64,000 bases of DNA from Mariannaea sp. PMI_226 (taxonomy: Eukaryota > Ascomycota > Sordariomycetes > Hypocreales > Nectriaceae), in assembly GCA_024336345.1 (NCBI GenBank), contig JANFOG010000006.1, positions 1,860,001-1,924,000 of the forward strand. Direction: 5' to 3'. The translations under genes and the position numbers were made by a program. Below, piece after piece: positions 11,641 to 23,449 of this stretch (positions are counted from its first letter, which is position 1; every line of letters starts with the position of its first letter). Below the pieces are notes generated by a model that saw only the letters and a list, made by a program, of their open reading frames with translations, did no database searches and was not told the DNA's origin.

Positions 11641-12414
11641 AAGAGCGCGGAGAGGCAGAGAATAAGTGTAAGCCTGGACGGAACCCCGTGGAGTGTCGAG
11701 AGTCGAGGCTCAATTGTGAGTCGGCGTGCCCAGCAAACGCGCGAAACAAGGCAATTCGAATAAAGCTGACTCGCGGAACCTCTTGGGACTGATATCCAAA
11801 GAAAAAGCTTGCCGTGGTGAATCTTGCAATAGAGTGCGCAGTTCGCGATGCTTCCAGCGTAGCCTCGGGCGTGGCGTGGGGTTGCTGGCAGTTGGAGCAG
11901 ATGTTGGTAAAAAGAACAGCGACTTGGAGCGACGTCGGTTTGTTCCTAGTAACCGAGACAGAGCCGCAGATGCGATCGCAAGTGCAGAACGGTAAGGTAT
12001 AACAAGGATAGGCACTGGCCCAAGTCGCAGCGTGGACAGGTTGATGTTGCAAGGGCGCCTGGTTGAGTCACCCAATTCGGATATTGGACAGGCCGAAAAT
12101 CGCCAGGTCAAGAAGAGCCAGGTACGTAGGAATGGCAAGTCTCCCAGATTCGCAAGAGGGACAAGAAATCTCTCGTTTCAGTGATGCAGGTGTGTTTGGC
12201 GATTGCTAGAGGTGACAATTTGGAGGTTGTGTCTGTCAGTTGAGGAAGGATTGACAAGCGAAGCCAAGGGAGATAGAGAGATTCGAAAGAAGTTCAGGTT
12301 GTAGTTGTAGGTTGGAGAGGTAGAATTGGTGGAGCGGGAGTGGGTGGGTGGAAGAGATGGGGGGAGTTAGGGTAGTAATAAGTAGTGGCGGCACTACTGT
12401 CGTAGCTTGGAGAA

Positions 12415-12428
12415 GGGGGGGGGGGGGG
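12415..12428. repeat. Homopolymer of 14 G (14 C on the plc1 sense strand)
   Basis: The run of 14 G lies inside the ATG-free segment upstream of plc1, so a plc1 transcript spanning it would carry C14. It is flanked by purine-rich sequence on the plus strand. Confidence 0.9.
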
Positions 12429-12860
12429 CAAAAGATTGTAAATTTGGAGGAATGGTAAGTAGCTTAGGGCCAAACGGGCAGGAAGGAGAAAAAAAAGGTA
12501 ATTCCCAGGACGGGCAAGGGAGAGGCGAGGCGTCTTTAAAGTGTAAAAGACTGAGGGTGAACAAGACGAGAGACAAGAACAAGAGGCTGACCCCAATGTG
12601 CGTGGGAACAAGACTGTCTTGTATCTGAGCTGGGGACTCGGAATTATAGGCCAGCCACAAGAGAGAGCGAGAGAACCAGAGGAAGAGAGAGAGACCTTCT
12701 TTATTTATTAAAGGACTCAGTGGTCAAGGCCGTGAGAGTGTGCGCGCGGATACTTTGTACTGAGCACTGGGCACTGGGTGCTGGGAATGGAGCTTAAGCT
12801 GGCGCTGGCGGAGCAGGTACCGGGACAGGTACCGGAGCTGGTACGGGCACTGTTGGGTTG

Positions 12861-12920
12861 TGTGCCTGTACCTGCCTGTGCCTGCCTGTGTCTACACTGT
12901 ACCTGTGCCTGTACCTGTCT
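12861..12920. repeat. Imperfect TGCCTG / TACCTG tandem repeat
   Basis: Units of 6 bp, alternating TGCCTG, TACCTG and variants, repeat across about 60 bp upstream of plc1. GGTACCGG motifs lie just to the left (about 12815-12845). Confidence 0.7.
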
Positions 12921-13060
12921 CAAGTCAGGAGGAGCAGCCGGCAGCGACAGAGACGTGGAGGGAAGAGGACAGTCGACTGGGATCTGGGGGGCGAGGTCAA
13001 GAATTGATTGACTGACTGTAATCCGTACGGGGTATTCAATTGATGGAAACCGAGCCTGAC

Positions 13061-16000
13061 CATGGACTGGGGTTACAGATGGTACAGTTGGGAGCGATGG
13101 GGGAGCGACCAGGGGGGTGTGCGTGAGACGTCTTTTTTTTTTTTACTCACTTAATAAGGAGAGCTGTCTTGTCTTGCTTTTTTTTTGTGTGAGGGAGAGT
13201 GGGAGGGGCAAAGGAGGGGCCCCCAGAGGAAAAGGGTGAAAGGGTGAAAGATTCACAGACCGAAGGGCGAAGAGGTCTGAGCCCACATCCAGGGTGCGCC
13301 TATCACTATGGCCCAAGTCGCTCTTTCAAGATGATGTCCAGTGGAAATGTTCCCCAGCAAACCCTGTTCGCATGGGCACTAGGGGGTGTACACCGCACAA
13401 TGAGAGGGAGTGGGGAGATCACGACGACGTATTTCAAGAACAGGGCGAACGAGCCAAGCCAAGACTTGACAGGGCCAGGAAGGCCCTGATGATACAACAG
13501 GCATGTATGAATGTATGTACTCTGAATGTAAGTATGTATGCATGCACGAAGTAACCCGGCCCAATACAATGGAGGGGAGCTTGTCCGTGGCAAGCAGCGC
13601 CAGGCCAAGACCAACACAGCAATACAGACAGACACTTGTTGTCGACGTCGTCGACATCGTCGCTACTACCGTTTTCGTCATCAGCAAGTCAGACGGTGGA
13701 CAAGGCCGCGGATCAAGTCAAACGATGCTCTCGCACAAGTATGGAGAACGGTAGGGGCATTATTCCGGCATTCTTAGCTAAAAGTCTACACGGCACACGG
13801 TCATTGCGTACTTCACTTCGTACATCCGTCGCAGCGGCAGAGGAAAAGCAAAGCAAAGCAAAGCAAAGCACAGCGGAGCAGAGTAATAGCAATGCACACC
13901 GAACAAGTGGGAAGGAACATGATGATCCAGAAACGGAGCATGTGCACGTAAAGAAACAGCAGCGAAGTACCACCCCCTCGGGCAGCGGTGAAGCGACAGG
14001 AAACCCAACCCCAAACAAAGTTCCCCACCGTGCAAGAAGATCTGGCTGACTTCAACGAAACCAAACACCAAAAAGGAAGACGACGACCATATAACCTGGT
14101 AAGTGTGTATTTCAGGACATGGCATGGGTGCGGTGAGAGGACAATCAGTGAGCTGGTGAACCCTAGAAACAGAGCAAATCAACAAATCAACAAAATCAAC
14201 GTGGGTCTGGCGCGGGAATGCTGGATGATGAGCGGAGCGATCGTATTCCTAAGATCCAGGCAGAGACCGCCGACATAAAGGAATACCGTGTGATCACTAC
14301 CGTGGGGTTGACTCCATGATGTTCTATGGCACAATTTACTGGGAAGTAGATGACGAACTGGGATTGGTCTGGTTCCGGGCTGGAAGATGGCGGTGGGTGA
14401 CATGGCCTTTTTTTTTTTTCCTTTGGGTGTAGGTTTTTGACCGTAGGTACAGAGAAGCTTTTCTAGGAATAGCTGCTTATACTGCTATATGCTTGAACTT
14501 TTTTTTTTCTTCTTTCTTTTTTTTGGCGGGGGCATTCCTTTTTTTCCCTGGGGACTTTTTTTTCTCTTGTTTTTTCTGTGTGTGAGGGGAACCCACCAGG
14601 AGGAATCATTTCAGTGCATTGAAAACTGTGGTAGTCCCCTTTGGCACTAAATTGAGGCTCAGGCATCCGGGTATGATTCCAGCAGTTTGGGCAGAAGACA
14701 AGGCACGGAAGAAATGCGGGACCTTAATCCGTCAGCTTGGTCAACGGATTACCACCATGAATAGTAGAATGGATGACGGGTCCATTCTTTTTCTCTCTAG
14801 ACCGGGCCCATAGGTATCTGCCACTGTTCTCGGAATGTTTATTTGCTGCAGCACTGTACGTTGTATGCTATTCAGAGTGCGGCAGTGTAAGTCTAAGGCG
14901 TTGGCTGGCAAGCCCGACAGCACCAACGAGGTGGGACGGGGCTCACCAAAAGTCGGTCTAGTGCTGGTGCTCTTCTCGGAGGATACCACCATGCCCTTCC
15001 TCTGCGCTGGCGATGGCTTTCGCACTCGCTCACGGTACCCGTCTTCCTTCATTGGATAGTACTAGTCAGCAAAGGCTTGAGAGCCCAAAACCAAGCCTGA
15101 CCTCGCGAGGTGTGGGGGGGGCCAGGCCACTCATGCTTTCTCTCTACTGCTAGATGCGGTTTGGACAAGGAGAAAAAATGTCCAAAGTTTGCATTGTGGG
15201 CTCAATAAATGACGATGAGATGAGGAGAGAGACAAGAGACGTCAGAATAACGCCCAATGGTCTTATTTCCTCATCAGACTTCGCCATGTACTCATCTCTA
15301 CGTTCCCTCTTAGCCGGGGCACGCAACTTGAATGGATCATGAGAAGATGAGGCACACAAGCAGGCAGAATGATCTGTCAATCCCCCTTACCACCAACCAC
15401 GGCTGGCGCCTCGTCCCTGAGTGATCCGCTGCAGGCGTCACCCATCAGCCCGTTGAGCTGATGGAGGGAAGTGCGCAAAAGCCGTGCCGGCCTCCGTATG
15501 ATGAGCAACCGACACATTATGACGTTCAGAACCTACCAAGTGAAACGATGAGCATAAGCTGATTACAGCTTTTTGGCCACTCCCGTCAAATGCTGTTTGC
15601 TGGTTTCTCTGTCACTCCAGTCAAATATCCTGAGATCAAACGGACAGCTGATTGCAATAAAATATGCTACTTTGTATTCCAGAACTAAGTAACTGTGGTC
15701 AGGAACGACTGATGACCCGGAAAAGTGAGGGGGGGAGAGGGGTAGAGCACTAGGTGGCAAGCCACTGGACTTGTGGGTTAGGTACAGGAGGGCCTGCACT
15801 GATCCCGCTTCTAATCTGATTCAACTTTTTTTTTTGGTCTCTACCTGGTGCAGTTTTTTTTTTTTTTCTCTTTTGATTGGGTGTGCGCTAGGGGGACGGA
15901 ATTAGGTTGTGATCACGAGGGAGGCAAAAGAGCTTCCCAAGCTACGAGGAAGCTCCTAAGCTGGGTTGAGATAGCGGAGAAGAGAGATGCGTTGACGAGA

Positions 16001-16700
16001 GGGAGGGTGGGATAGTTTTAGATCATTCTACCACAAACCAAACCAAACCAAGCCATGAGAAACAAAACACTGCTATTGGTATAGTAAGACGAGTGCAGTC
16101 CCGAGCTCAGATAATTGTTCTTGGCGGCCAGGCTGCCGCCCGTTGCTCTTCATCAAGTGCTGATGTTTTATACAACAGAGGAATACCAACGTATACTGGA
16201 GACCTCGTGCAACCATGACCAAGTCGACAAACACAGGCGTTCTTGGTCAACACAAGGCTAAGCCCAAGCAAAACCGGCGGAACTAAGAACAAGCGCATAC
16301 GAGGTTGACTGCGACGTACCAACAATGGGACGAAAGCGAAGGGGGGAAAACGAGGTGACCAGGGTATTTTGGCACTCCGATAGTCTCAGAAAAAGAACAA
16401 TTCCATGACAGCCGCTCCCAAAAAAACATCAGCACTGTATCCGTAGCCTGTGCCCGCGTTTTTGTACCCGTCAAAAACTGGCTCCTTGCCATGTGCCTGG
16501 TTCAGTCTTGGGACAGGGATGAAAGGCCAGGGCATGCCCATCTTGCCACCCCCCTTGACTCGGCCGCGCAGGGGAGAGGGGAAGGATAGTGAGCGCGGTA
16601 TAGCCTAGGTACCTTTGGTCCTGCAGGAATTCGGCGACCTTGCCAAGTATACTCTGAAAGAATCGAATATAATTTTGTTCTTTGGTTTATCCACACGCCA
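13061..16700. other. Gene-free interval, part 1 (distal upstream of plc1)
   Basis: No convincing coding exon, tRNA or rRNA was found. Open frames reach at most about 137 codons and have repetitive or implausible composition. Homopolymers are frequent (T at 13133-13144, 14409-14420 and 15852-15866), as are short repeats. Regulatory DNA or transcripts without ORFs are possible but nothing specific supports them. Confidence 0.4.
13845..13870. repeat. AAAGC pentanucleotide repeat
   Basis: About five tandem units of AAAGC, with a degenerate continuation into 13871-13880. This is a simple microsatellite in non-coding sequence. Confidence 0.85.
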
Positions 16701-19700
16701 TATCATCATCCACAGAATAGCCCTATAATTTGGTCATCTTTCAGGGGCAATAACTGAACCTGAAGACCGTGCATAGCATTTACATTGCTCTTGTGTCGGC
16801 CTACAGAAGCATTACAAGAGAGGCAGCAGTATTGGCCACACAATGCGTAGTATATTTATACTCCAGTTTATCCCACAATAAATGATCCCACAAACAACGA
16901 TCTCACAGCATACGATCATGGATTGACCACTCTTAGGGATAAAAAGAAAGGAAAGAGAAGGGGAAATTCTGGAAACCCTCCGATGTTGCTGGAGGAGAAG
17001 AGCAGGGGAGATACGAAAAGAGGTGGTCATGCGGACAAAATACCCGGTCAAGTTCCTGATTTGATACTACCTACTACATAGCATGGACGCATGCCCAGAG
17101 AGTGGATAGTGGATCTGCCTATCAACGCAACTGGTCCAATGGCGTCTGATCCGCTGTAAGGAGCGATTATTCAGTACTAAGTTACGTACGAGCCAGAGGG
17201 AGACCTCACCTGCGCTCGAGAAGGCGCGAGCGAGTGTTCCGGAGACTGGCGGAAGAAATTAAATGAGGAAGGAAAGGCCAACCTCCCATCCAGTACAAAT
17301 TTTGGTCTTCTAGAATTTCGTCTAATTCCCAACTAAATAATCTCAGCCAGGGTTACAAAAACGACTCCCCCTCCACTCTGCATTCAACTAACACCATTCC
17401 TACGCAATGGATGTTCGTTTTGAACTTGGTCACTGTCATTACGATAAGCTGCAAATCTCCATTTCAACTTCGGCGCTATTCTCCCACAGGAACCCTGCTC
17501 AAACGGCTCCGTAGAGCGTTCCGCGCTGCCTACACCACATCGTTAGCGTTCCTCGTTTCCTCGTATCCTCTCTTCTCCGACCTCGTTCATTTTCAGCTGC
17601 CACATAGATTTCAACTAGGGAGGGAATTTAGACCTAAGCCATTGGCGAGCTTGTTGAAGGCGAGCTTTAGCTCCATCCTTTACGAGGCGTTTCCCTAACC
17701 CAGGACTTTGTATGCCATCCATGCCCGATCTTCAGGAGTCCAAACCTCAAGTCTGCAGCACATCTATGGTTGAATCACGTTGCCCGTTGGCGTGTTTGTC
17801 GAATGTCCAGAGCATCCCCTGCTACGGAGCGGCCTCTATAGCACTCTCCTTTCCCAGCTTCAACTAAGCAGGCTGAATGCTCAGTTCTTATTCCTCCTGG
17901 ATAGTATTGAACAATTATAGCATTTGCCAGACCAGGTGGCTGCTAATTTGCGGCAAAGCTGGGATTCCCTGATCAAGACCGCCGGCTTACATGAGAAGAC
18001 ATTTATCCGATGAGATTCAGCCCCCGCCGATATCATTTCAACCACAATTTCGAACGCGGCACCAGCTGCTTGGGCAAGGAGGGGACAGGGTTTATCCTAC
18101 CTTTAGCATGCTCTTCGAGGCAGTGCCAGAAATTTCGAGACATGATTTTCACGACTTGGTTACTGTGCCCCAGCCGAAGGTCCGTCAGCGAAACGGCAAA
18201 ATGTACCTTGTACCCCAAAGTCCGTACAAAGTAATCCACCGGAAGTGACGTGGCAGCATTTGCTCCTCGGTTGGCCAACTTACAGATCAAGCAGCTTGTT
18301 GCAACGACTTTCTAACCACATATCATTGCCCTGAACTTGACCTTTCGAAAATGAGGGTTCCTAGGTAGGCAATTCTGTTCCCGGTGATTCCCTCTCAAGG
18401 GTGGTTTTTCTGAGATCATTCAGTCAATTAGTTGACTCAGTACCTTGCAAGAACTATGAGCAAGCAGGGCGACTTTTATTACGACGACGGTGCAGCTGTG
18501 AGAAACCTGACAGAGGTGTCCTTAACAAGGGACGCGAATGTGGGGAAGAAAACATCAACTAATTGCGTCCATGATCCAAAGAGATCGGTTACTAGAACGC
18601 CGTCATAGGAATGTTGAGGCAGGGGGCAAGTTCTCCGGCAACAGCCCTAATAAGCCCTTAGACGCTGGGGATGTTGCCAACACAAAACGTAGTTTTGCAA
18701 TGCATTTCACTGTGATCCGCCACCTCTGATTCAAGGGGACAAACAATGACCGAACCTGGAAAATCTTGAAACAAACACCTGGGACAGCCGTCAATCAAAT
18801 GAGATCATCAACACGTCGATCTCCTGGCACGAAATCCCGTCATTTCTACATGGGTTCAGCCAAGGAGAAGTGAGATGCTATGTACTGCACCGCGTATGGC
18901 AGTGGAGGGGTGTGGCAATCAAAGCACCTTGCAGGGCCACAAATACAGCCAGGACACACCTCCAACAGTGGATCAAGTTGCGTATCTCGGTCGAACAGCC
19001 CTTTCAAATCCGTCACCATCAGTCTTTGTCCACCCCGCCGAGCCGACGAACCTGACGTGCAGCACCTCTGCAGCCTTGGCAATACCCCGCCATCGCCCTG
19101 TACAGAATCTTAACCCTCCAATCCTTTCCCTATGACAATTAACACGTCAAGTGAGCTGATGGAATGCCCCCAGGGAAACCGGAGGATGAGATAAATGGCC
19201 AAGTTAACGCCGATCCTCATACATGGCTCAGATCCGATGCCAGCTATGCTCGAGAGCAGACAAGTCTCATGCAAGGGTTCGTTCTTTGCTTCTGGAGAAT
19301 CCCATTCACCATACAATATGTAAGAAAAGCCGGTATGAGTGTAGTCCTAGTGACTTATCCCAAACGACAACAGCCCTGGTTTACTCCTCTCAAGCTTTAA
19401 TCTAACTACAGAGCGCGACAAAATAAATCGACTGGCGGGAGCGATACATATTGTACACCGACTTTTGGGGCCTTCACAATCTGGTCATGCGGAAGGTCTG
19501 AGCCAATCTTGTTGCGGAGCCGCTTGAAGAAGTAGACTCAGCCAAAAACACCTGGTGTATTATTGGATATCGATTAGGTGCAGCAGATTTGGAGCTGCCA
19601 GTCATAGCAACATCATCATCTCTATGCGGTGTTTGATGCGCAGGCCTCAACAACAGACAGGCAAGGTGCATCAGGCCATTGGATAGCGGCAGCGTGGAGG

Positions 19701-22700
19701 ACATTGAACCGGATGGCACGGGGGCGTCTCCATCAACCGCCAGTGAACACGAAACACAGAAGCCAACTTTTTTGTCAAAATGCCCCGACAAGCTGGGCCA
19801 GGTGTAGCCGCCAGGAACCATGTGATTTGCTGGGTTCTTGGTAAGGATGCAACGTGGGGGGATCAATGACGTTCCCGTCCCACAATCCGCCAATCGGCTG
19901 CGACATCGAGTGGTGCCGATGCCCGGTCCCTAGGGTGATCTCAAAGGGTCTCCGCTGTGAGACATGGGTCCGGGGCCGTCTCACTGGATGTTTCTTTGGA
20001 GGACGAGCGAGTTAAACTGACATCTCTCTCATCCTGACATGCCCATTGGATTACAAGGCGGATTGCAATGTGCTTGTGATGGGAGGGTTGGATGATAGCC
20101 ACTTCTCCCTTTCATGTCCGCTGAGAACCTCCTAATCCTCCGTCACACTCCGGACACCAAGAAGCGCCGACTGGGTGACACCACACAAACTTCAGCAGAT
20201 CTCCTGCGCATCATGGTGATGGACTGGGCGAGCAGAGTCACAGTGCCAAGGTCCAGTTAGCAAGTACGGCTCCCAATAACGAGTCACCAAAGATTACTTG
20301 GCGAACAAATGAGGTGACGCGAGGGTCTCCGCATTGCTTACAGGGTGACGTAGCGGTTCCCAGCATGTTTTGAGCGGGGCGCGCCGAATATGAAAGGTAC
20401 CCGAAGGATGATCAAACGGTATCGCAATGCCCCCTCCTCCAGAGGGGCAGCGTCACGCGGTGATATTGGTGACCTGGGGTGGGACGTTGGGTGTGGTGCT
20501 TAGATTGTGCGAGGGCTTTTTCATGTACTCAAAAGGCAATATCTTTTCGACGAGGACAAACACGACAGCCAATTTGGGTGGTAGAAAGTTACAGCCCAGA
20601 GCATTTCCCCCCTTATATCAAATGCACAATCAAGGTACCGCCTTGCACACATTGGGAGTGTCTCTTCAAGCGGAGCCGTAAAGACGCGCAACTCACTTTA
20701 TACCTGATCCAGACTCAGGAGGGCTACCATTGACATTGCTATCTCTGTCTCGTAGGTTACGCCCCCGAACGGGGCTTCGAGTTATTAGTCGATGCGTCGG
20801 CAATTGCCCAAAGCATTGATAACAGAAACATTATCTTACAGAGCGAGTATTACATCCGCTTCTCCAAACTTTGACTGGAGGTCTGAACGGGGAAAAAAAA
20901 AATCATGCAACAAGAAGACCACCCTTCTCGGAACCTTCTCCTAGTCTATTCCTGTACCTAATCTCGGAATTGTCAGCAGTAAAAGATACTGTCTAGTATG
21001 AGTCTTCACCATGCATGCTGAGCACCCCTATGCATCGCAATGGGACGACCCCCATTTTGACCATATCAGGAAAAGCATCTGCACTGGCCCCGTCGACCCA
21101 TTCAGGAACTATGGCACGTCCAACACGCGGAATATCTCAAGCTCCTTTGCCAACCTTGCATTGCATATAGGGGGAAAGGTCGCCGGAAGCAACGTCTTCT
21201 ATGGGTGCCAAGAATTCTTGACGAGGGATCTACCACACTTCTTTGTCTCGTTCGGGGCTGGCGTGTGAATTGATTTCGTCAACGGCAAAGAATAAGGGTT
21301 TCAGTCAGTACGAGGATGCCGAAAATCCGGTACCAAGTCTTGGCCACAACGGGCGGCCTCATTTTGATTATACGACGCACTGCGGCCACGTGCCTCACCC
21401 ATTTATCTTGGAAGAGAGTGGTCTCCCACGTTACTAAGCAGAAAAACGTCCGGCCATACTATACTAGGCCAAGCAGCTGCAGCTGCAGCCTTTTATACAT
21501 ACATATGTTTCCCTTTAGATAGGTAGGCAATCAGGTGCGTCTCTGGCATCAGGATGCAGCGAGTTACGGTCCAATCTCGAAGCGCAGTGTATCGCGTCAT
21601 TGTGGCCGGGCACCTGATGCATTGCATTGCATGACTGCACAGCAATGCGATGCTTGTAACAAAATGGCACAGCAACTGGTCTGTGAAGAAAAACTCGTCA
21701 GGGCACCATCCTTGATGATGGAGTAACTCATTATGTGATCAATATCCGAGCTTCACAGAAATCGGCACAAACGAGCGTCGGGCAAGCCAAGTCAACTATC
21801 CAGTGTGAAAAAACGAGGTTTGTCAATCTTCTCTTTTCACTCTGGTTCGTTTTACTTTCTACCGGGTAAATCCGTGTGATCATATATCAGCAGTGTCAGT
21901 CAGTCAGACCAACCTCAGCATCATCCAAAATGTGAAGCAAAGACATGAAAGCTTTGCAGGTTGGACCTCCTGTTGCAGTGCAGAACATTCGAGTTAGGTA
22001 TCGAGCCCTTTCCACCTAGTCACACACACGCCTTATTAATGACTCGATGCCGTTGCACGATTTACTTTCCTCATCCACTGAACCAAACTGCTTATGGGAG
22101 CAATATCTTGTCCCTTATTACCCCGTACGTCTTCCTGTATATAGCCATATCCTGGATTCAGTGAGGATGCTGCACGAGCCATCCCTTATAGAACGTACAC
22201 CTGTAAACCCCGCAGTCAGGGGAGGAGAGTGGTGGTTACCAGTTCTGGACGAATGATTAATTATGCAACATCCGTGAGGGGAATGGTGCCTATCGGCCAC
22301 CGTGTTGCTGTCCCCTGGCCACATCGAAAGCGAATGGCACATAGGTAACTGAGTGGTGCGCAATAGGCATCACAATCCCGCACTGAATTGCCTGCTGCAG
22401 AAGCCACCAGGCCCCGGGAAGCTGTTCCAATTAGGAAATCGAAACGGCTGGAAAGCGGGAGCGCCCGTCTTCTTGCGCGTCTGCCGCTGCAATCCTTTCT
22501 CGCCGTATGGCTAGTGGCTGACAGCAACTTCACCCTGCGTCTCTAGGTGCAGATTTCGTGGTCTAACCCCCGTGGAGCCTTTCGACCAGGACATGACCTG
22601 GTCGGCCGCTTGGGAATCGCGAGGTCACACTATTCACTACTGCATCTGACTCTACTACTGTAACTACTTCGAGGACTGGCGTGGTAGACACGGTAGTAAA

Positions 22701-23427
22701 CCACTTGCTTACTTACCATCATCTCCAACCGACAGCTTGTGTGGGTTGGGTTATAACTGTATACGATTGGGTTCATACGGATTTCAGGTCAAACCTCCAG
22801 TGGTCAGGTGTGATCTGGAGGAGCAAGCGTTGCTGTTGGCTTGAGACGATGGTAGCCTGCGCTCCCCCCCCCCCCCCAAGGCCTGCCTGATGGTAGATTC
22901 GTAGGACAAGAAGCTTTGCTATTGTCGTCCTGTCCTCCCCGTGCAGGTTAATATCACGTCGATTTGATGTAGCCGTGATACGAGGGCAGTCCAGGGGGGA
23001 GGGGGGCTTCTCTGTCCCAGTGCAATAGTTACGTCCGACCAAAGCGCGGCAATTTAACACGGCACCGAGTCAGTCCAGTCCACACCTTCATGCAGGTTGT
23101 GAGTGCTGGAAGCTGGCTTCAAGGAGGATGAATCAAATGAGCGAACTGCATCTGCACATCAGTCTATTGTTTACCAGTTCACAGTGGCTAAAACATTCGC
23201 ATTCGAGTCCGTCAACTCTACTTTGTTATTATCAATGCAATGCATCACGGCACGGTAAATTGAGTGCAGTGTGCTTGACTGAAAATGGAGGAAGAAAAAG
23301 GCGGGTGATATGATGGTGATGATGAGAATTACGAACCTTTCTCCTTTCATCGATGACGAGTTCAAACCGAGAGCTAATCTGATCCTGCGGAATGTAACGC
23401 AAGTAAACGTCGATTGCTTCTGCAATC
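16701..23427. other. Gene-free interval, part 2
   Basis: This 6.7-kb stretch has balanced base composition and fewer homopolymers than the flanking parts, yet has no open frame above about 140 codons and no recognisable protein, tRNA or rRNA. The longest candidate (19474-19893, minus, 139 codons) resembles no family and has no splice-linked partner that I could find. TpA is not in obvious excess where I sampled it, so it does not look like sequence mutated by repeat-induced point mutation. It could be old decayed DNA or fast-evolving regulatory sequence. Confidence 0.4.
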
Positions 23428-23449
23428 AAAAAAAAAAAAAAAAAAAAAA
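23428..23449. repeat. Homopolymer of 22 A
   Basis: This is the longest A run seen in the gene-free interval. A sequence resembling an RNA polymerase III B box (GTTCAAACC, about 23359-23367) lies 60 bases before it. That could suggest a SINE-like retroposed element, but no target-site duplication or A box was found. Confidence 0.85.

Larger units (their letters stand above)
11083..13060 (-). promoter_or_regulatory. Putative very long, ATG-poor 5' leader and promoter of plc1
   Basis: Read on the minus strand, 11641-13060 (1,420 nt) contains no ATG, and the whole 1,978 nt contains only five (at 11640, 11616, 11181, 11152 and 11133). About 31 would be expected at 1 in 64, and ATG is frequent on the opposite strand here. 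Such one-sided loss is what selection against upstream start codons produces, so much of this is probably transcribed. Pyrimidine-rich sequence on the plc1 sense strand (about 12300-12700) fits a leader or transcription start. I see no convincing intron joining it to the coding exon. The true 5' end is not determined. Confidence 0.55.

Noticed and set aside
11228..12052. Minus-strand open frame of about 275 codons upstream of plc1
   Set aside because: It has no ATG for most of its length, Ser/Thr/Pro/His-rich composition without a domain, and lies in the ATG-poor leader. It is best explained as non-coding leader that happens to lack stops.
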